Below are positions 27,148 through 36,162 of a DNA stretch of 64,000 bases, piece after piece; position 1 is the first letter of the stretch; each line of letters starts with the position of its first letter. The stretch lies in contig CAMDQN010000012.1 of the NCBI GenBank assembly GCA_945905925.1, positions 1 through 64,000 on the forward strand, read 5' to 3'. The stretch comes from Singulisphaera sp. GP187 (GTDB lineage: Bacteria; Planctomycetota; Planctomycetia; Gemmatales; Gemmataceae). The position numbers were made by a program, and so were the translations under genes. The notes beneath the pieces were generated by a model. That model was not told the origin of the DNA. It made no database searches and saw only the letters and a program-made list of their open reading frames with translations.

Positions 27148-28041
27148 ATGAGGTCTTTCATGATTCAGTGTACCCTGACTGCGGTTCTCGCCGCGTTGCT
27201 CGTCGCGGGGGCGTCCGCACAGCCGGACCCGGTTCCATTGCCGCTTCCGCTTCCCGCACCGAAGGCGGTACTGGCACCAGCGGTTCAGACGCCCGTGCCG
27301 CTCCCGCTGAAGGCGCCGAAAGGCGTTGAACAACCAACCGACGCGGAAGCCGCGTCGTTCGCCAAGGTGCTTCGCGGGCTGATGCTCACGAACCTCCCCG
27401 ACCCGCTCGTGAAAGCCAACGACGGTTGGGGCAATCAAAAGGAGTTTGTGCAAGGCGCGATCCTGCTGCGCAACCCCAAGAAATTCGGGCCGGAATCGCC
27501 GCGGCAGATGGTCAACGACGGGCTGTGGCGCCGCGTCACCGTCACGGCGCGGAAGCCGGCCGACACACTGAACGTCAGCATTCCCGAACTCATCAAGCCG
27601 ACTGCGGACACCGCGAACCTCGCGATTCACGCGGAGATGGAAATCGACTTCCGCGTGGAACACCAGTTTTGGAAGCGCGGCCACCAACTTTACACCGGCG
27701 AGACCCGCGGGCACTGCAAAGCCGGTTTGAAGATGAAGGTGGAAGTCGTGACCAAAACCGAGAAGGTGCCGGGTTCGTTCTTCCCGAACGTCACGCTCTT
27801 CATCAAGGTGACGGACGCGAAGTTGTTCCACGACAAGATCACGATCGACCACACTGCGGGTCTGGACGGCGAGGACGCCAAGGATACCGGCAACTTCGTT
27901 ATGGATCTGGTGAAGGTCATCAAGCCGGACCTGGAGAAGCAACTTCTGGACAAGGCGAACGCCGCGATCATGAAGTCGGTCGGGGCGAAAGAGATCAAGG
28001 TGGAGTTGGACAAGATTCTGGGCGCCGCTGGGAAGAAGTAA
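27148..28041 (+). CDS. Secreted hypothetical protein with Pro-rich N-terminal linker
   Basis: Signal peptide AALLVAGASAQ; PVPLPLPLPAPK linker. Confidence 0.7.
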   Translation: MRSFMIQCTLTAVLAALLVAGASAQPDPVPLPLPLPAPKAVLAPAVQTPVPLPLKAPKGVEQPTDAEAASFAKVLRGLMLTNLPDPLVKANDGWGNQKEFVQGAILLRNPKKFGPESPRQMVNDGLWRRVTVTARKPADTLNVSIPELIKPTADTANLAIHAEMEIDFRVEHQFWKRGHQLYTGETRGHCKAGLKMKVEVVTKTEKVPGSFFPNVTLFIKVTDAKLFHDKITIDHTAGLDGEDAKDTGNFVMDLVKVIKPDLEKQLLDKANAAIMKSVGAKEIKVELDKILGAAGKK

Positions 28042-28120
28042 GAGAAGGGGTGAAAGGGAGAAGGGGAGAGAAGACAAAGCCACCGTGCTCTTGTCTTCTC
28101 TCCCCTTCTCCCCTTCTCTT
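28040..28120. repeat. Inverted repeat, GAAGGGGA family
   Basis: aagagaaggggtgaaagggagaaggggagagaagacaaag ... ttgtcttctctccccttctccccttctctt. Confidence 0.9.
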
Positions 28121-28221
28121 TATCGGGCTTGTCCCGTTTCGCGCGTTTGCTTATAGAGTGCCGTTCCCGCGGCGGGCGTGAACTACCCCGTTCGCCGCTT
28201 CACGGCAAGGATGCCGCCAAG

Positions 28222-29670
28222 ATGCTTCGCTTGTTGCTTGCTCTCGCCTTCACGGGCGTTCTCCTCGTTGTCCCCCTTGCGCCCGCTGCCGACCCCACAC
28301 CGGTTGAAAAGCAACTCGCGGTGCAGTCCGCGATGGAGACCGCTCGCAAATACCTCGACGCGCAGATGCCGTCGGAAGCGGTCGCAGCGCTGGAAAAGGA
28401 AGTCTCGAACGCGGACGGCAGCAAGACGTACCTCACGCTGCTCCGCGAAGCATTCCTCGCCGAACTCTACCGGCTCGAAAAGGTCACGCCGCCCGATACC
28501 GAACGGCTCGCGCAGACGCGGCGCAAACTCTCGCTGCTCGGCGGCGAACCGCGGCCAATCGTGGTGCCGGCAACAGGGAGTTTACCTCCACCGCTCGCCA
28601 GTACAGAAATGCCAACAGGGGCTTTACAGCCCCCGCTCGCCAAGACAGAAAACGACTTCGCGGCAGATGCCGTGACTGCGTTCAAGAAGGGGAACTACGC
28701 GGAAGCCAACCACTTGTTCGCTTCCACGGGCGCGGCCAAACTCACCGCGGAGCAGAAGACCGCGTGGGCGTACTGCCGCATCAAACTCGCTGCGGATCGC
28801 GTAAACTCGCCGGCCTGCGACGCTTCAACCGCCGCGACCGCGGTTCAGGACGTGACCGAATCGCTGCAACTCGTTCCGCGGAACGCAGAGCTTCAGAAGG
28901 TCGGGCAGCAGTTGTTGAAAGCGGCTCAGGCGAAGGCCGGCACCGCGAAGGCGGTCGCGGCGAATGGCGATGTGATCGAAACCGCGAGCTTCCGTGTTTA
29001 CCACGCGGGGAATCGCGAACTCGGTGATGCGGTCGGAAAAGCGGCCGAGGCGGGCCGCAAGCAAATCTTCGAGCGCTGGAGCGGGCCGGCTGGCGGCGCG
29101 TGGCAGGCGAAATGCGACATCGTGATTCACCCGACTGCCGACGCCTACGCGAAAGCCACCGGCAAGCCCGCCGGGTTCACCGGGCACGCGAGCGTGCAAC
29201 TCACCAACGGCCGCGCGACGGAACGCCGCATCGACCTGCGCGCCGACGACACCGCGATGGTGTCGAACGTGTTGCCACGCGAACTCACGCATGTCGTTCT
29301 CGCGGACCTGTTCGCGGACAAACCGCCGCCGAAGTGGGCGCTGGAAGGAATGGCGATTCTGGCGGGTTCGTCGGAAGAGATCAGCCGCTACACGCGAACG
29401 CTCACGCGATGCGCCCGCGACGGCGAACTACGGAACCTGGCAACGCTCTTCGACCTGAAGGACTTCCCCGCGGACAAGATCACCGGTTTCTATTGTCAGA
29501 GCGCGAGCGTGACCGAGTACCTGATCAAACTGAACGGTGAGCGGAACTTCAAAATCTTCCTGAGCGACGCGCAGCGATACGGCACCGCGCAGGCGCTGAA
29601 GCGGCAGTACGGCATCGAGAGCGTGCAGGCGCTCGAAGCGGCCTGGAATCGCGCGAGTCTGACGCCGTGA
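28222..29670 (+). CDS. Secreted peptidase-MA-like (gluzincin-fold) protein with degenerate HExxH
   Basis: Signal peptide; LPRELTHVVLADLFADKPPPKWALEGMAIL. Confidence 0.7.
   Translation: MLRLLLALAFTGVLLVVPLAPAADPTPVEKQLAVQSAMETARKYLDAQMPSEAVAALEKEVSNADGSKTYLTLLREAFLAELYRLEKVTPPDTERLAQTRRKLSLLGGEPRPIVVPATGSLPPPLASTEMPTGALQPPLAKTENDFAADAVTAFKKGNYAEANHLFASTGAAKLTAEQKTAWAYCRIKLAADRVNSPACDASTAATAVQDVTESLQLVPRNAELQKVGQQLLKAAQAKAGTAKAVAANGDVIETASFRVYHAGNRELGDAVGKAAEAGRKQIFERWSGPAGGAWQAKCDIVIHPTADAYAKATGKPAGFTGHASVQLTNGRATERRIDLRADDTAMVSNVLPRELTHVVLADLFADKPPPKWALEGMAILAGSSEEISRYTRTLTRCARDGELRNLATLFDLKDFPADKITGFYCQSASVTEYLIKLNGERNFKIFLSDAQRYGTAQALKRQYGIESVQALEAAWNRASLTP
28569..28652. repeat. Two tandem 42-bp copies of an AACAGGGGSCTTNACRGCCCCCGCTCGCC-type palindromic element, in frame within a CDS
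   Basis: ggcaacagggagtttacctccaccgctcgccagtacagaaat / gccaacaggggctttacagcccccgctcgccaagacagaaaa; 14 aa each. Confidence 0.85.
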
Positions 29671-29801
29671 GCGCGTAAAATGGCAGGAGAGGATTGGCCA
29701 CAAAAAGCACGAAGGGCACGACAGGAATCCAGTGTTCATTCTGCCTTCTGACATTGTGTACATACGTTCCAAGTGGAACATTGTGCAGAAGGAGGTGCGA
29801 C

Positions 29802-30053
29802 ATGACTCTAACCAACGAAGAGATCGCCCGGCGGTTGCGCGAACACGCGAACGAACTCGCGCGCACGGGAAACAACCTGTACCGCGTGCGTGCGTTCCGC
29901 TCTGCGGCGATGGCCATTCTTGGCTTACCATCTGACGTGACCGAACTGCTCGCGAGCGGCGGCACACGCGAACTCGAACGCGTGCCAGGCATCGGCAAGA
30001 GTCTCGCGACCACCATCGCGGGCTACGCAACCGAGAGCAGCATCGCGGCGTGA
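29802..30053 (+). CDS. Stand-alone helix-hairpin-helix protein resembling the N-terminal domain of PolX family polymerases
   Basis: ggaggt SD; NEEIARRLREHANELARTGNNLYRVRAFRSAAMAILGL...LERVPGIGKSLATTIAGY. Confidence 0.75.
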   Translation: MTLTNEEIARRLREHANELARTGNNLYRVRAFRSAAMAILGLPSDVTELLASGGTRELERVPGIGKSLATTIAGYATESSIAA

Positions 30054-30073
30054 GAGTCTCGGCTGTTTCTTGC

Positions 30074-30103
30074 AGTGGGACGGACCTCCTGGTCCGTCCC
30101 ACT
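30074..30103. repeat. Perfect 13-bp stem hairpin between convergent CDS
   Basis: agtgggacggacc tcct ggtccgtcccact. Confidence 0.92.
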
Positions 30104-31283
30104 ACAACTTCGGAATCAGCGACTGGAACGGCTCCTCGCACGCATCGGTGACCGCGCGTGCGGCCATGAGGCACGGGAAGATGACGCCACTCAAGATGGA
30201 GTACACCCCCATATTCACGGTCACGAACAGGATCAGGGTGAACAAGTTCAGGCCGGCGCTCGTCTCGACCACCGCCACGACGAAAAAGAACATGAGCAGC
30301 GCAACGAGACCCGGGCCGAACGACGCGATCCCGGCCGCGCGCGTACACGTGTGTGCAAGCTCCTCATCGAGTGCCGCTCGCGCCATGCACGACAGCAGCA
30401 TCATAATGCACACTGTGCGAACCATCTCGACCACGCCCGTGATCATGGAAAGCACCATGCGCCCCTTTGGGGTAAACCCTTCCTGTTGGTGGTAAACGAG
30501 AACCGTGAGGTAGTACATGGTGGTATCGAGCCGGGTTGGGATCATCCCCCACCGCTCGGCGCTGGACTCCGCGTCGGTGCCCCGACCGATAGCGACGTCC
30601 GTATTCTGGCCCACCACAACCAGGAGCAGAATCAGGTGCAGGCCGGTTGCGATCGCGGCCGAGATGCCGTACCGCCAGTGGCCCGGCGACTGCGGACCGG
30701 ACAGGCACAGACCGACCCCGACCGCCGCTAGGGTCCAGTTGAGCACACCCAGGACGCCCGCGATGGTGAGGTAGACCAGACTTGGCGTCATCATCTTGGC
30801 GAACGCGAACTGGAAGAAAAAGACGATGATCAGCGCCATCGACAGCATGAACAGCGCGAACGAGATCCAGATCAGTTTGCAGCCCCACGCAGCCCGCTCG
30901 AACGCGGCCCGCCGCTTGGCCTTCTCTTCCGGGCTGAGCGAGTCGTCGTCCGACTTTTTCCGCTTCTTCTTCCGCTTCTTTTCCTCTTCTTCGGTTTCCG
31001 GGTCGAAGTCGCGGTTCTCGCTCTTTGGCTCTTTCTCCTTCGCGTCGTTTCCTTTCGCCCGCGTCGGTTTCTTTCGCGGCGAGTCATCCTCGTCGTCATC
31101 GGCTTTTTGCGCTGGTTTGCGCTTCTTCGCCTTCGGCTGTTCTGGTTCGTCTTCTTCGTCCTCGTCGGGCGCGGCACTCTCGACCGGGGAGAAGACGGTC
31201 TTGCACGCGGGACAGCGCACCAGAGCGGTGGTGCCGTCGGGCACCTGAAGTCCGCTCTGGCATTTGGGGCAGGTCAACAGCAC
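30102..31283 (-). CDS. MJ0042-type zinc-ribbon protein with charged linker and C-terminal TM domain (paralog 2)
   Basis: LLTCPKCQSGLQVPDGTTALVRCPACKTVF; Lys/Glu-rich linker; several TM segments. Confidence 0.8.
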   Translation of the reverse strand: MLLTCPKCQSGLQVPDGTTALVRCPACKTVFSPVESAAPDEDEEDEPEQPKAKKRKPAQKADDDEDDSPRKKPTRAKGNDAKEKEPKSENRDFDPETEEEEKKRKKKRKKSDDDSLSPEEKAKRRAAFERAAWGCKLIWISFALFMLSMALIIVFFFQFAFAKMMTPSLVYLTIAGVLGVLNWTLAAVGVGLCLSGPQSPGHWRYGISAAIATGLHLILLLVVVGQNTDVAIGRGTDAESSAERWGMIPTRLDTTMYYLTVLVYHQQEGFTPKGRMVLSMITGVVEMVRTVCIMMLLSCMARAALDEELAHTCTRAAGIASFGPGLVALLMFFFVVAVVETSAGLNLFTLILFVTVNMGVYSILSGVIFPCLMAARAVTDACEEPFQSLIPKL

Positions 31284-31301
31284 GGAAAACCTCGTGAAGC
31301 G

Positions 31302-32639
31302 TCAGGCTCTCCGAGCGGCGGCGTCCTTCGCCCCGACCGCCACGATCGCGGCCAGAACCAACCCGCCGGCGTGGAGAAGGTAGACCAGCATCTCGCCCCC
31401 CGCGAACCAACTCAGCTTTTTCTTGGCCGCGGACTCCAAGTCCGCTGCGGTGGTTGGCGTACCGGCCTGAGCCGCACTCTTGGAGTCGTCCAGAACGATG
31501 GCCACGATCAGCATCACGATCATGCTTGCGAGCGTGGCCCCGAGGACGAGAAGGATGCTCGTCAGTGAACTCTTCGCGGTGCCGCTGTCGCGCGCCGCGT
31601 TCGCGATGACGCCGAGCAGTGCGATCAGGAGAACGACCCGCAGCAGTTCCAACAGTCCGGACACCAGCGGGAGCATGTAGCGACTGAAGCTCTTTGAATT
31701 GTAGAACAGGTTGCCGAAGAGCTGGTCAGCACTCGGGTTCTGGGTCGCGATCTGGTGCCAGAACGGGTCGACCGAGATCGCGCCGCGCCCGGGCCGCTCG
31801 TCGTCGAATCCGCCGCCGAGCGAGTTCAGCTCTTTTTCGATTTCCTTGCGCTTGGCCGGGTCGGTTTCTTTCGAGAGCTTCTCGAGAAGTTTCTTCGCGT
31901 CTTCGGCCCGGGCCAGCGAACTGAACAACGGAATAGCAGAGTGGGGTTGCGTGCCGCGGGTACCGGCCGAGAAGCTCAAGAGGAGGTGGACGATCGCGAG
32001 TGTCAGGACCGTGGCGGCGGGGCCACGGACCCGCGACGGGCCGGCCAGACAGTGCGCGCAACCCATCAGCCCGAGGGTCCAGTTCCCCAGCCCGAGCAGC
32101 CCTGCGACGGCCAGGAGTACGTTCGGGATCGCGACGCCGCCCCAGGCGAGCGCAAGCAGGAGCGCGAGATAGACGAACGTGCCCACGTAGAGCCACAGAG
32201 AGATGCCAATGAGCTTCGCGCCGGTCGCGGCGAAACCGAACCCGCTCCCACCCCCCGACGGCCTCTCATCGAAAGCGTCGTCCTCGTCCCGCTTCTTCTT
32301 TTTCTTCTTGGCCTTGGCTTTCGCCTCCTCGTCGTCGTCCTCGTCTTTCTTCTTTTTCTTCTTGGGTTCGTCGTCGTCGTCCTCGTCGATCACCTCGAAG
32401 TCGTCGTCCGCGACCTCGGCCTTCGCGGGCGATTTGGGCGCCGCCGCGGCTGGCTTTGATGCGGGTGCCGCCGGTGCGGCGGGCTTCGGGGGCGCTTCGT
32501 CCACCACCTCGAACGCGGGCGCGGCCGCGCCCGCCGTTGCGGGGAAGGACGTGCCGCACTTGGGGCACTTGACGTTGCCTTTGGCCCCGTCGGGGACTTT
32601 CAGTTTGGTGGGGCACTTCGGACAGGTGACGACCGGCAC
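31302..32639 (-). CDS. MJ0042-type zinc-ribbon protein with polyampholyte linker and C-terminal TM domain (paralog 1)
   Basis: VTCPKCPTKLKVPDGAKGNVKCPKCGTSF; DEDDDDEPKKKKKKDEDDDEEAKAKAKKKKKKRDEDD; TM segments. Confidence 0.82.
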   Translation of the reverse strand: MPVVTCPKCPTKLKVPDGAKGNVKCPKCGTSFPATAGAAAPAFEVVDEAPPKPAAPAAPASKPAAAAPKSPAKAEVADDDFEVIDEDDDDEPKKKKKKDEDDDEEAKAKAKKKKKKRDEDDAFDERPSGGGSGFGFAATGAKLIGISLWLYVGTFVYLALLLALAWGGVAIPNVLLAVAGLLGLGNWTLGLMGCAHCLAGPSRVRGPAATVLTLAIVHLLLSFSAGTRGTQPHSAIPLFSSLARAEDAKKLLEKLSKETDPAKRKEIEKELNSLGGGFDDERPGRGAISVDPFWHQIATQNPSADQLFGNLFYNSKSFSRYMLPLVSGLLELLRVVLLIALLGVIANAARDSGTAKSSLTSILLVLGATLASMIVMLIVAIVLDDSKSAAQAGTPTTAADLESAAKKKLSWFAGGEMLVYLLHAGGLVLAAIVAVGAKDAAARRA

Positions 32640-32721
32640 GGGGGGGCCTCGTTGGGGAAGAGCGGCAGGGAAGTGAGGATTGTTCTACCGCTTCCCCCGT
32701 GGGATCAGCAATGCTGGAATT

Positions 32722-32799
32722 GGTCATTGGTCATTGGTCATTACCCTTCCCTCATCGCTCAATCCAGAGCGAATGACGAATGACCAATGACCAATGACC
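32722..32799. repeat. Inverted repeat with three GGTCATT heptamers per arm
   Basis: ggtcattggtcattggtcatt ... aatgaccaatgaccaatgacc, perfect 21 bp. Confidence 0.95.
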
Positions 32800-32804
32800 A
32801 CCGG

Positions 32805-33236
32805 TCAGGCAGTTCCCAGTTCCGCGAGGATGGTCGCGGCCTTGTTCGCGTCCGCGACTGTGTCGAAGGTCGCGTAGCCGATGAACTTCCCGCCGACGAC
32901 CGACATCACCAGCCCGTGCAGATTGATGCCGGCCATCTCCCAGGCCTGCGTGACGCGACCGCCGAGACCGGCCTTGTCGTCGCCCTCAACGCGCATGACG
33001 ATCGGTTCGCTGACCTCGTGCAGCCCCGCAGTGCGCGCGGCGGACAGCTCGTTGGTCCCGTGGAGCGGGGCGACGTACAGGTCGCCCATGCCCGGCTTGG
33101 TCACCGACCGCTGGCTGTACACGTACTCGAGGTGCGCCCCGGCTTCGGCCAACTTCTTCAGTTTGGCCGCTGCGCCGCCCGGCTTGTCTTCCACCTCCGC
33201 GTGGAAGAGATGAACCCGCTGCATCTTGAAGCTCAT
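32805..33236 (-). CDS. ACT-domain protein
   Basis: HLFHAEVEDKPGGAAAKLKKLAEAGAHLEYVYSQRS...VTQAWEMAGINLHGL. Confidence 0.75.
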   Translation of the reverse strand: MSFKMQRVHLFHAEVEDKPGGAAAKLKKLAEAGAHLEYVYSQRSVTKPGMGDLYVAPLHGTNELSAARTAGLHEVSEPIVMRVEGDDKAGLGGRVTQAWEMAGINLHGLVMSVVGGKFIGYATFDTVADANKAATILAELGTA

Positions 33237-33379
33237 GTGAGTCGCCCTCCGGCCTGAATGAAGTCGCGTTCGTGACGTGATGCGCGACAGGTCTTCTATC
33301 CGGGATGATAACCCTGGCACCGAGCTTTGCAACAGGGTAGCGTTGTTGATTCTGCCGCTCACCACGCTCCGAGGTCCGC

Positions 33380-36040
33380 ATGCGCCGGCTCGCTTCACTT
33401 GCTCCAATTGTCATTGCGCTGTCACTGGTATTCGCGCCCACGCATGCGGAAACACCAAAAGCCACCGAAGACGGAACGGACAACTCGACGACCGTCTTTG
33501 CCAACGCGACTATTTACACCGCGACCGCGGACAAGCCCATCGAGAACGGGGTGTTGATCGTGCGCGGAGGGAAGATCTCGTGGGTCGGCCCGGCGAAGGA
33601 GGCTCCCGGCGTACCGGCAGGCTCACAGGATATTGACCTGAAAGGCGCGGTGATCATCCCCGGTCTCGTGGACACGCACTCGCACGTCGGCGTGTGGAGC
33701 CGGCCCGGTGTGTCCGCGAACAGCGACGGCAGCGAGTCGAGCGGCCCCGTTCAGCCGAGCGTGCGCGCGATCGACTCCTTCAACGCGGACGATCCCGGTA
33801 TCCGCATGGCGACCGCCGGCGGCGTCACCACCGCGAACGTGATGCCCGGTTCCGGCAACGTGATCGGCGGGCAGACCGTGTACGTGAAGTACCGCGGACG
33901 CAGCATCGAGGAGATGCGAATCACCGGTCTCGCGGGCAAGACGGAGATTCTCGGCGGCTTGAAGATGGCGAACGGCGAGAACCCGAAAGGCTACGGCAAG
34001 AACCGGCAGCAAGCCCCGTTCACGCGCATGAAGATCGCGGCGCTGCAGCGCGAGACGTTCCAGAAGGCGAAGGAGTACAAGGCGAAGATCGACAGCGGCG
34101 CGAAGCCCGACCGCGACCTCGCGCTCGAACCGCTCGTGGAGGTACTCGAACGCAAGCGCACGGTTCACTTCCACTGCCACCGCGCCGACGACCTCCTCAC
34201 CGCGATCCGCATCAGCGAAGAGTTCGGTTTCGAGATCGTGCTTCAACACGCGACCGAGGGGTATCGCGTGTCGGACGTACTCGCGAAGAAGAAGATTCCG
34301 GTGTCGCTAACGATCGTAGACAGCCCCGGCGGGAAGGCCGAGACAATGGGCCTTCTCGAAGAGAACGCGGCGATTCTGAACAAGGCCGGCGTGGTGGTGA
34401 CGATCAACACCGACGACAGCGTGACGGAATCGCGGTTCATGCTGCGCACCGGCGCGATCGCGGTTCGCGGCGGCATGACCGAAGCGGAGGCGCTGAAGGC
34501 TATCACGATCAACGCGGCGAAGTTGTTGCACCTCGACCACCGTCTCGGCTCGCTGAACATCGGCAAGGACGCGGACTTCGTGGTGTTGAGCGGCGCCCCG
34601 TTCAGCGTGTACACGCAGGTTCGGCAAACATGGATCGACGGCAAGAAGGTGTTCGACGTGACAAAGGATCGCGCGTATCAGGAAGGCGGCTTCGCGCTGC
34701 CGGCCGGGGAGTGGGATCAGTTGCGGAAAGACGTCCGGCAGATCGAGATTCAGACTAACGATTTGGTTCTCAGGCGGTACACCTTCGACGCCGCGACCGA
34801 CAAGGACGCGAAGTGGCTCGCCGTGTTGGCGGACAACCTTCACCTCGCGACAAAGGTTCCCGGTTTCTCCGACCGGGCGGTGACGCCGAAGGGTGTCGTC
34901 GTTCTCAAGAACGGAAAGATTCACCACGCAGGGCCAGCGGACGAGGTCACGCTCAAGGGGATCACGACGCTGATGGCGAAGCACGTCACACCGGGGTTGA
35001 TCGACACGTTCTGCTCGATCGGGCTGAGCGGTGCGTGGAACATCCCCGCGGACCAGGATCAGGACGAATCGAGCGACCCCAACCAATCCGACCTGCGCGC
35101 GCTCGATGGCTTCAACCCGCGCGAGCCGCTCATCGACTTCCTTCAGGCGAACGGCACGACGGTCTTCCACGCGACCCCGGGCCGGCAGAACGCGATCGCG
35201 GGGCGCGGCGGCGTGTTCCGCGCCGATGGCGTTACCGTGGATCAGGCCGCGATCACGCCCGTTGGCGCGCTCGTGGTGAACTTGGGTGAGTCGTCCAAAG
35301 GCAAAACGCCGACTTCACGAATGGGCGTCGCGGCGCTCGTGCGAAAGGCGTTCGCAGATGCAGACGCATATCGGGCGAAGCCGCAAGCGGCGAAGAATCC
35401 CAAGTTGGAGGCGCTGATTCCCGCACTGGAGGGGAAGGTGCCGGTGTACTTCGCCGCTCACCGCAAGGACGACATTCAGACCGCGCTGCGCATCGCGGCG
35501 GAATTCAAACTGAAACCCGTGATTGCGCTCGGCACCGAAGGCTACCGCATGGCCGACGAACTGAAGAAAGCCGGTGTGCCGGTCGTGGTTCACCCCACAA
35601 TGCAGCGCGCCGGCGGCAGCATGGAAACGCTGCACTCGTACACCGGGAACGCGGCTGCGCTCGATGCCGCGGGCATCCCGGTCACGATTTGCACCGGGTT
35701 CGAGGGGTACGTTCCGAAGACGCGTGTGTTGCGCCACGAAGCCGCGATGGCCGTCGCCGCGGGCATGGACAAAGAACGCGCGCTGCGAGCAATCACGATC
35801 AACGCCGCGAAACTGCTCGGCATCGACAAGGAATATGGAAGTATCGAAGTGGGGAAGGTCGCGGATTTGGTGCTGTACGACGGCGACCCGTTCGAGCACG
35901 CGACCCACGTCACGCAAACCATCATGCGCGGCAAGGTGGTGTACGACCGCGCCGACTACCTGAAGCTGCCGTTTGAGCGCCGCGTGCTGCCGTTGCTCGG
36001 CGGCGGAACCAACGGCGTCGGTTGCTGTATGGGGTGGTAA
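33380..36040 (+). CDS. Secreted tandem (duplicated) amidohydrolase / imidazolonepropionase-like protein
   Basis: First half PGLVDTHSHVG, HFHCHRADD, QHATEGYR, NTDDSV; second half repeats the architecture (PGLIDTFCSIG, YFAAHRKDD, ALGTEGYR). Confidence 0.88.
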   Translation: MRRLASLAPIVIALSLVFAPTHAETPKATEDGTDNSTTVFANATIYTATADKPIENGVLIVRGGKISWVGPAKEAPGVPAGSQDIDLKGAVIIPGLVDTHSHVGVWSRPGVSANSDGSESSGPVQPSVRAIDSFNADDPGIRMATAGGVTTANVMPGSGNVIGGQTVYVKYRGRSIEEMRITGLAGKTEILGGLKMANGENPKGYGKNRQQAPFTRMKIAALQRETFQKAKEYKAKIDSGAKPDRDLALEPLVEVLERKRTVHFHCHRADDLLTAIRISEEFGFEIVLQHATEGYRVSDVLAKKKIPVSLTIVDSPGGKAETMGLLEENAAILNKAGVVVTINTDDSVTESRFMLRTGAIAVRGGMTEAEALKAITINAAKLLHLDHRLGSLNIGKDADFVVLSGAPFSVYTQVRQTWIDGKKVFDVTKDRAYQEGGFALPAGEWDQLRKDVRQIEIQTNDLVLRRYTFDAATDKDAKWLAVLADNLHLATKVPGFSDRAVTPKGVVVLKNGKIHHAGPADEVTLKGITTLMAKHVTPGLIDTFCSIGLSGAWNIPADQDQDESSDPNQSDLRALDGFNPREPLIDFLQANGTTVFHATPGRQNAIAGRGGVFRADGVTVDQAAITPVGALVVNLGESSKGKTPTSRMGVAALVRKAFADADAYRAKPQAAKNPKLEALIPALEGKVPVYFAAHRKDDIQTALRIAAEFKLKPVIALGTEGYRMADELKKAGVPVVVHPTMQRAGGSMETLHSYTGNAAALDAAGIPVTICTGFEGYVPKTRVLRHEAAMAVAAGMDKERALRAITINAAKLLGIDKEYGSIEVGKVADLVLYDGDPFEHATHVTQTIMRGKVVYDRADYLKLPFERRVLPLLGGGTNGVGCCMGW

Positions 36041-36063
36041 TGTGGTCCGCCGCTCCGCGGCGG
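36037..36063. repeat. Solo GTAATGTGGTCCGCCGCTCCGCGGCGG element
   Basis: Same sequence type as 39810-39893; its TAA is the amidohydrolase stop codon. Confidence 0.85.
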
Positions 36064-36162
36064 TTCTTATCTGCTTGTGGTGTGGGTCTCTGGCCGTCGC
36101 CACGTCGACGAACTGGTTCGGGCGCGGGTCTCATACACGAAACTGGGAAATTGGTTGGCGGT

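Noticed and set aside
26007-27161. Minus-strand ORF of 384 aa opposite the nucleoside hydrolase
   Set aside because: Antisense to a clearly supported family; low-complexity His/Arg/Val composition typical of GC-rich shadow ORFs.
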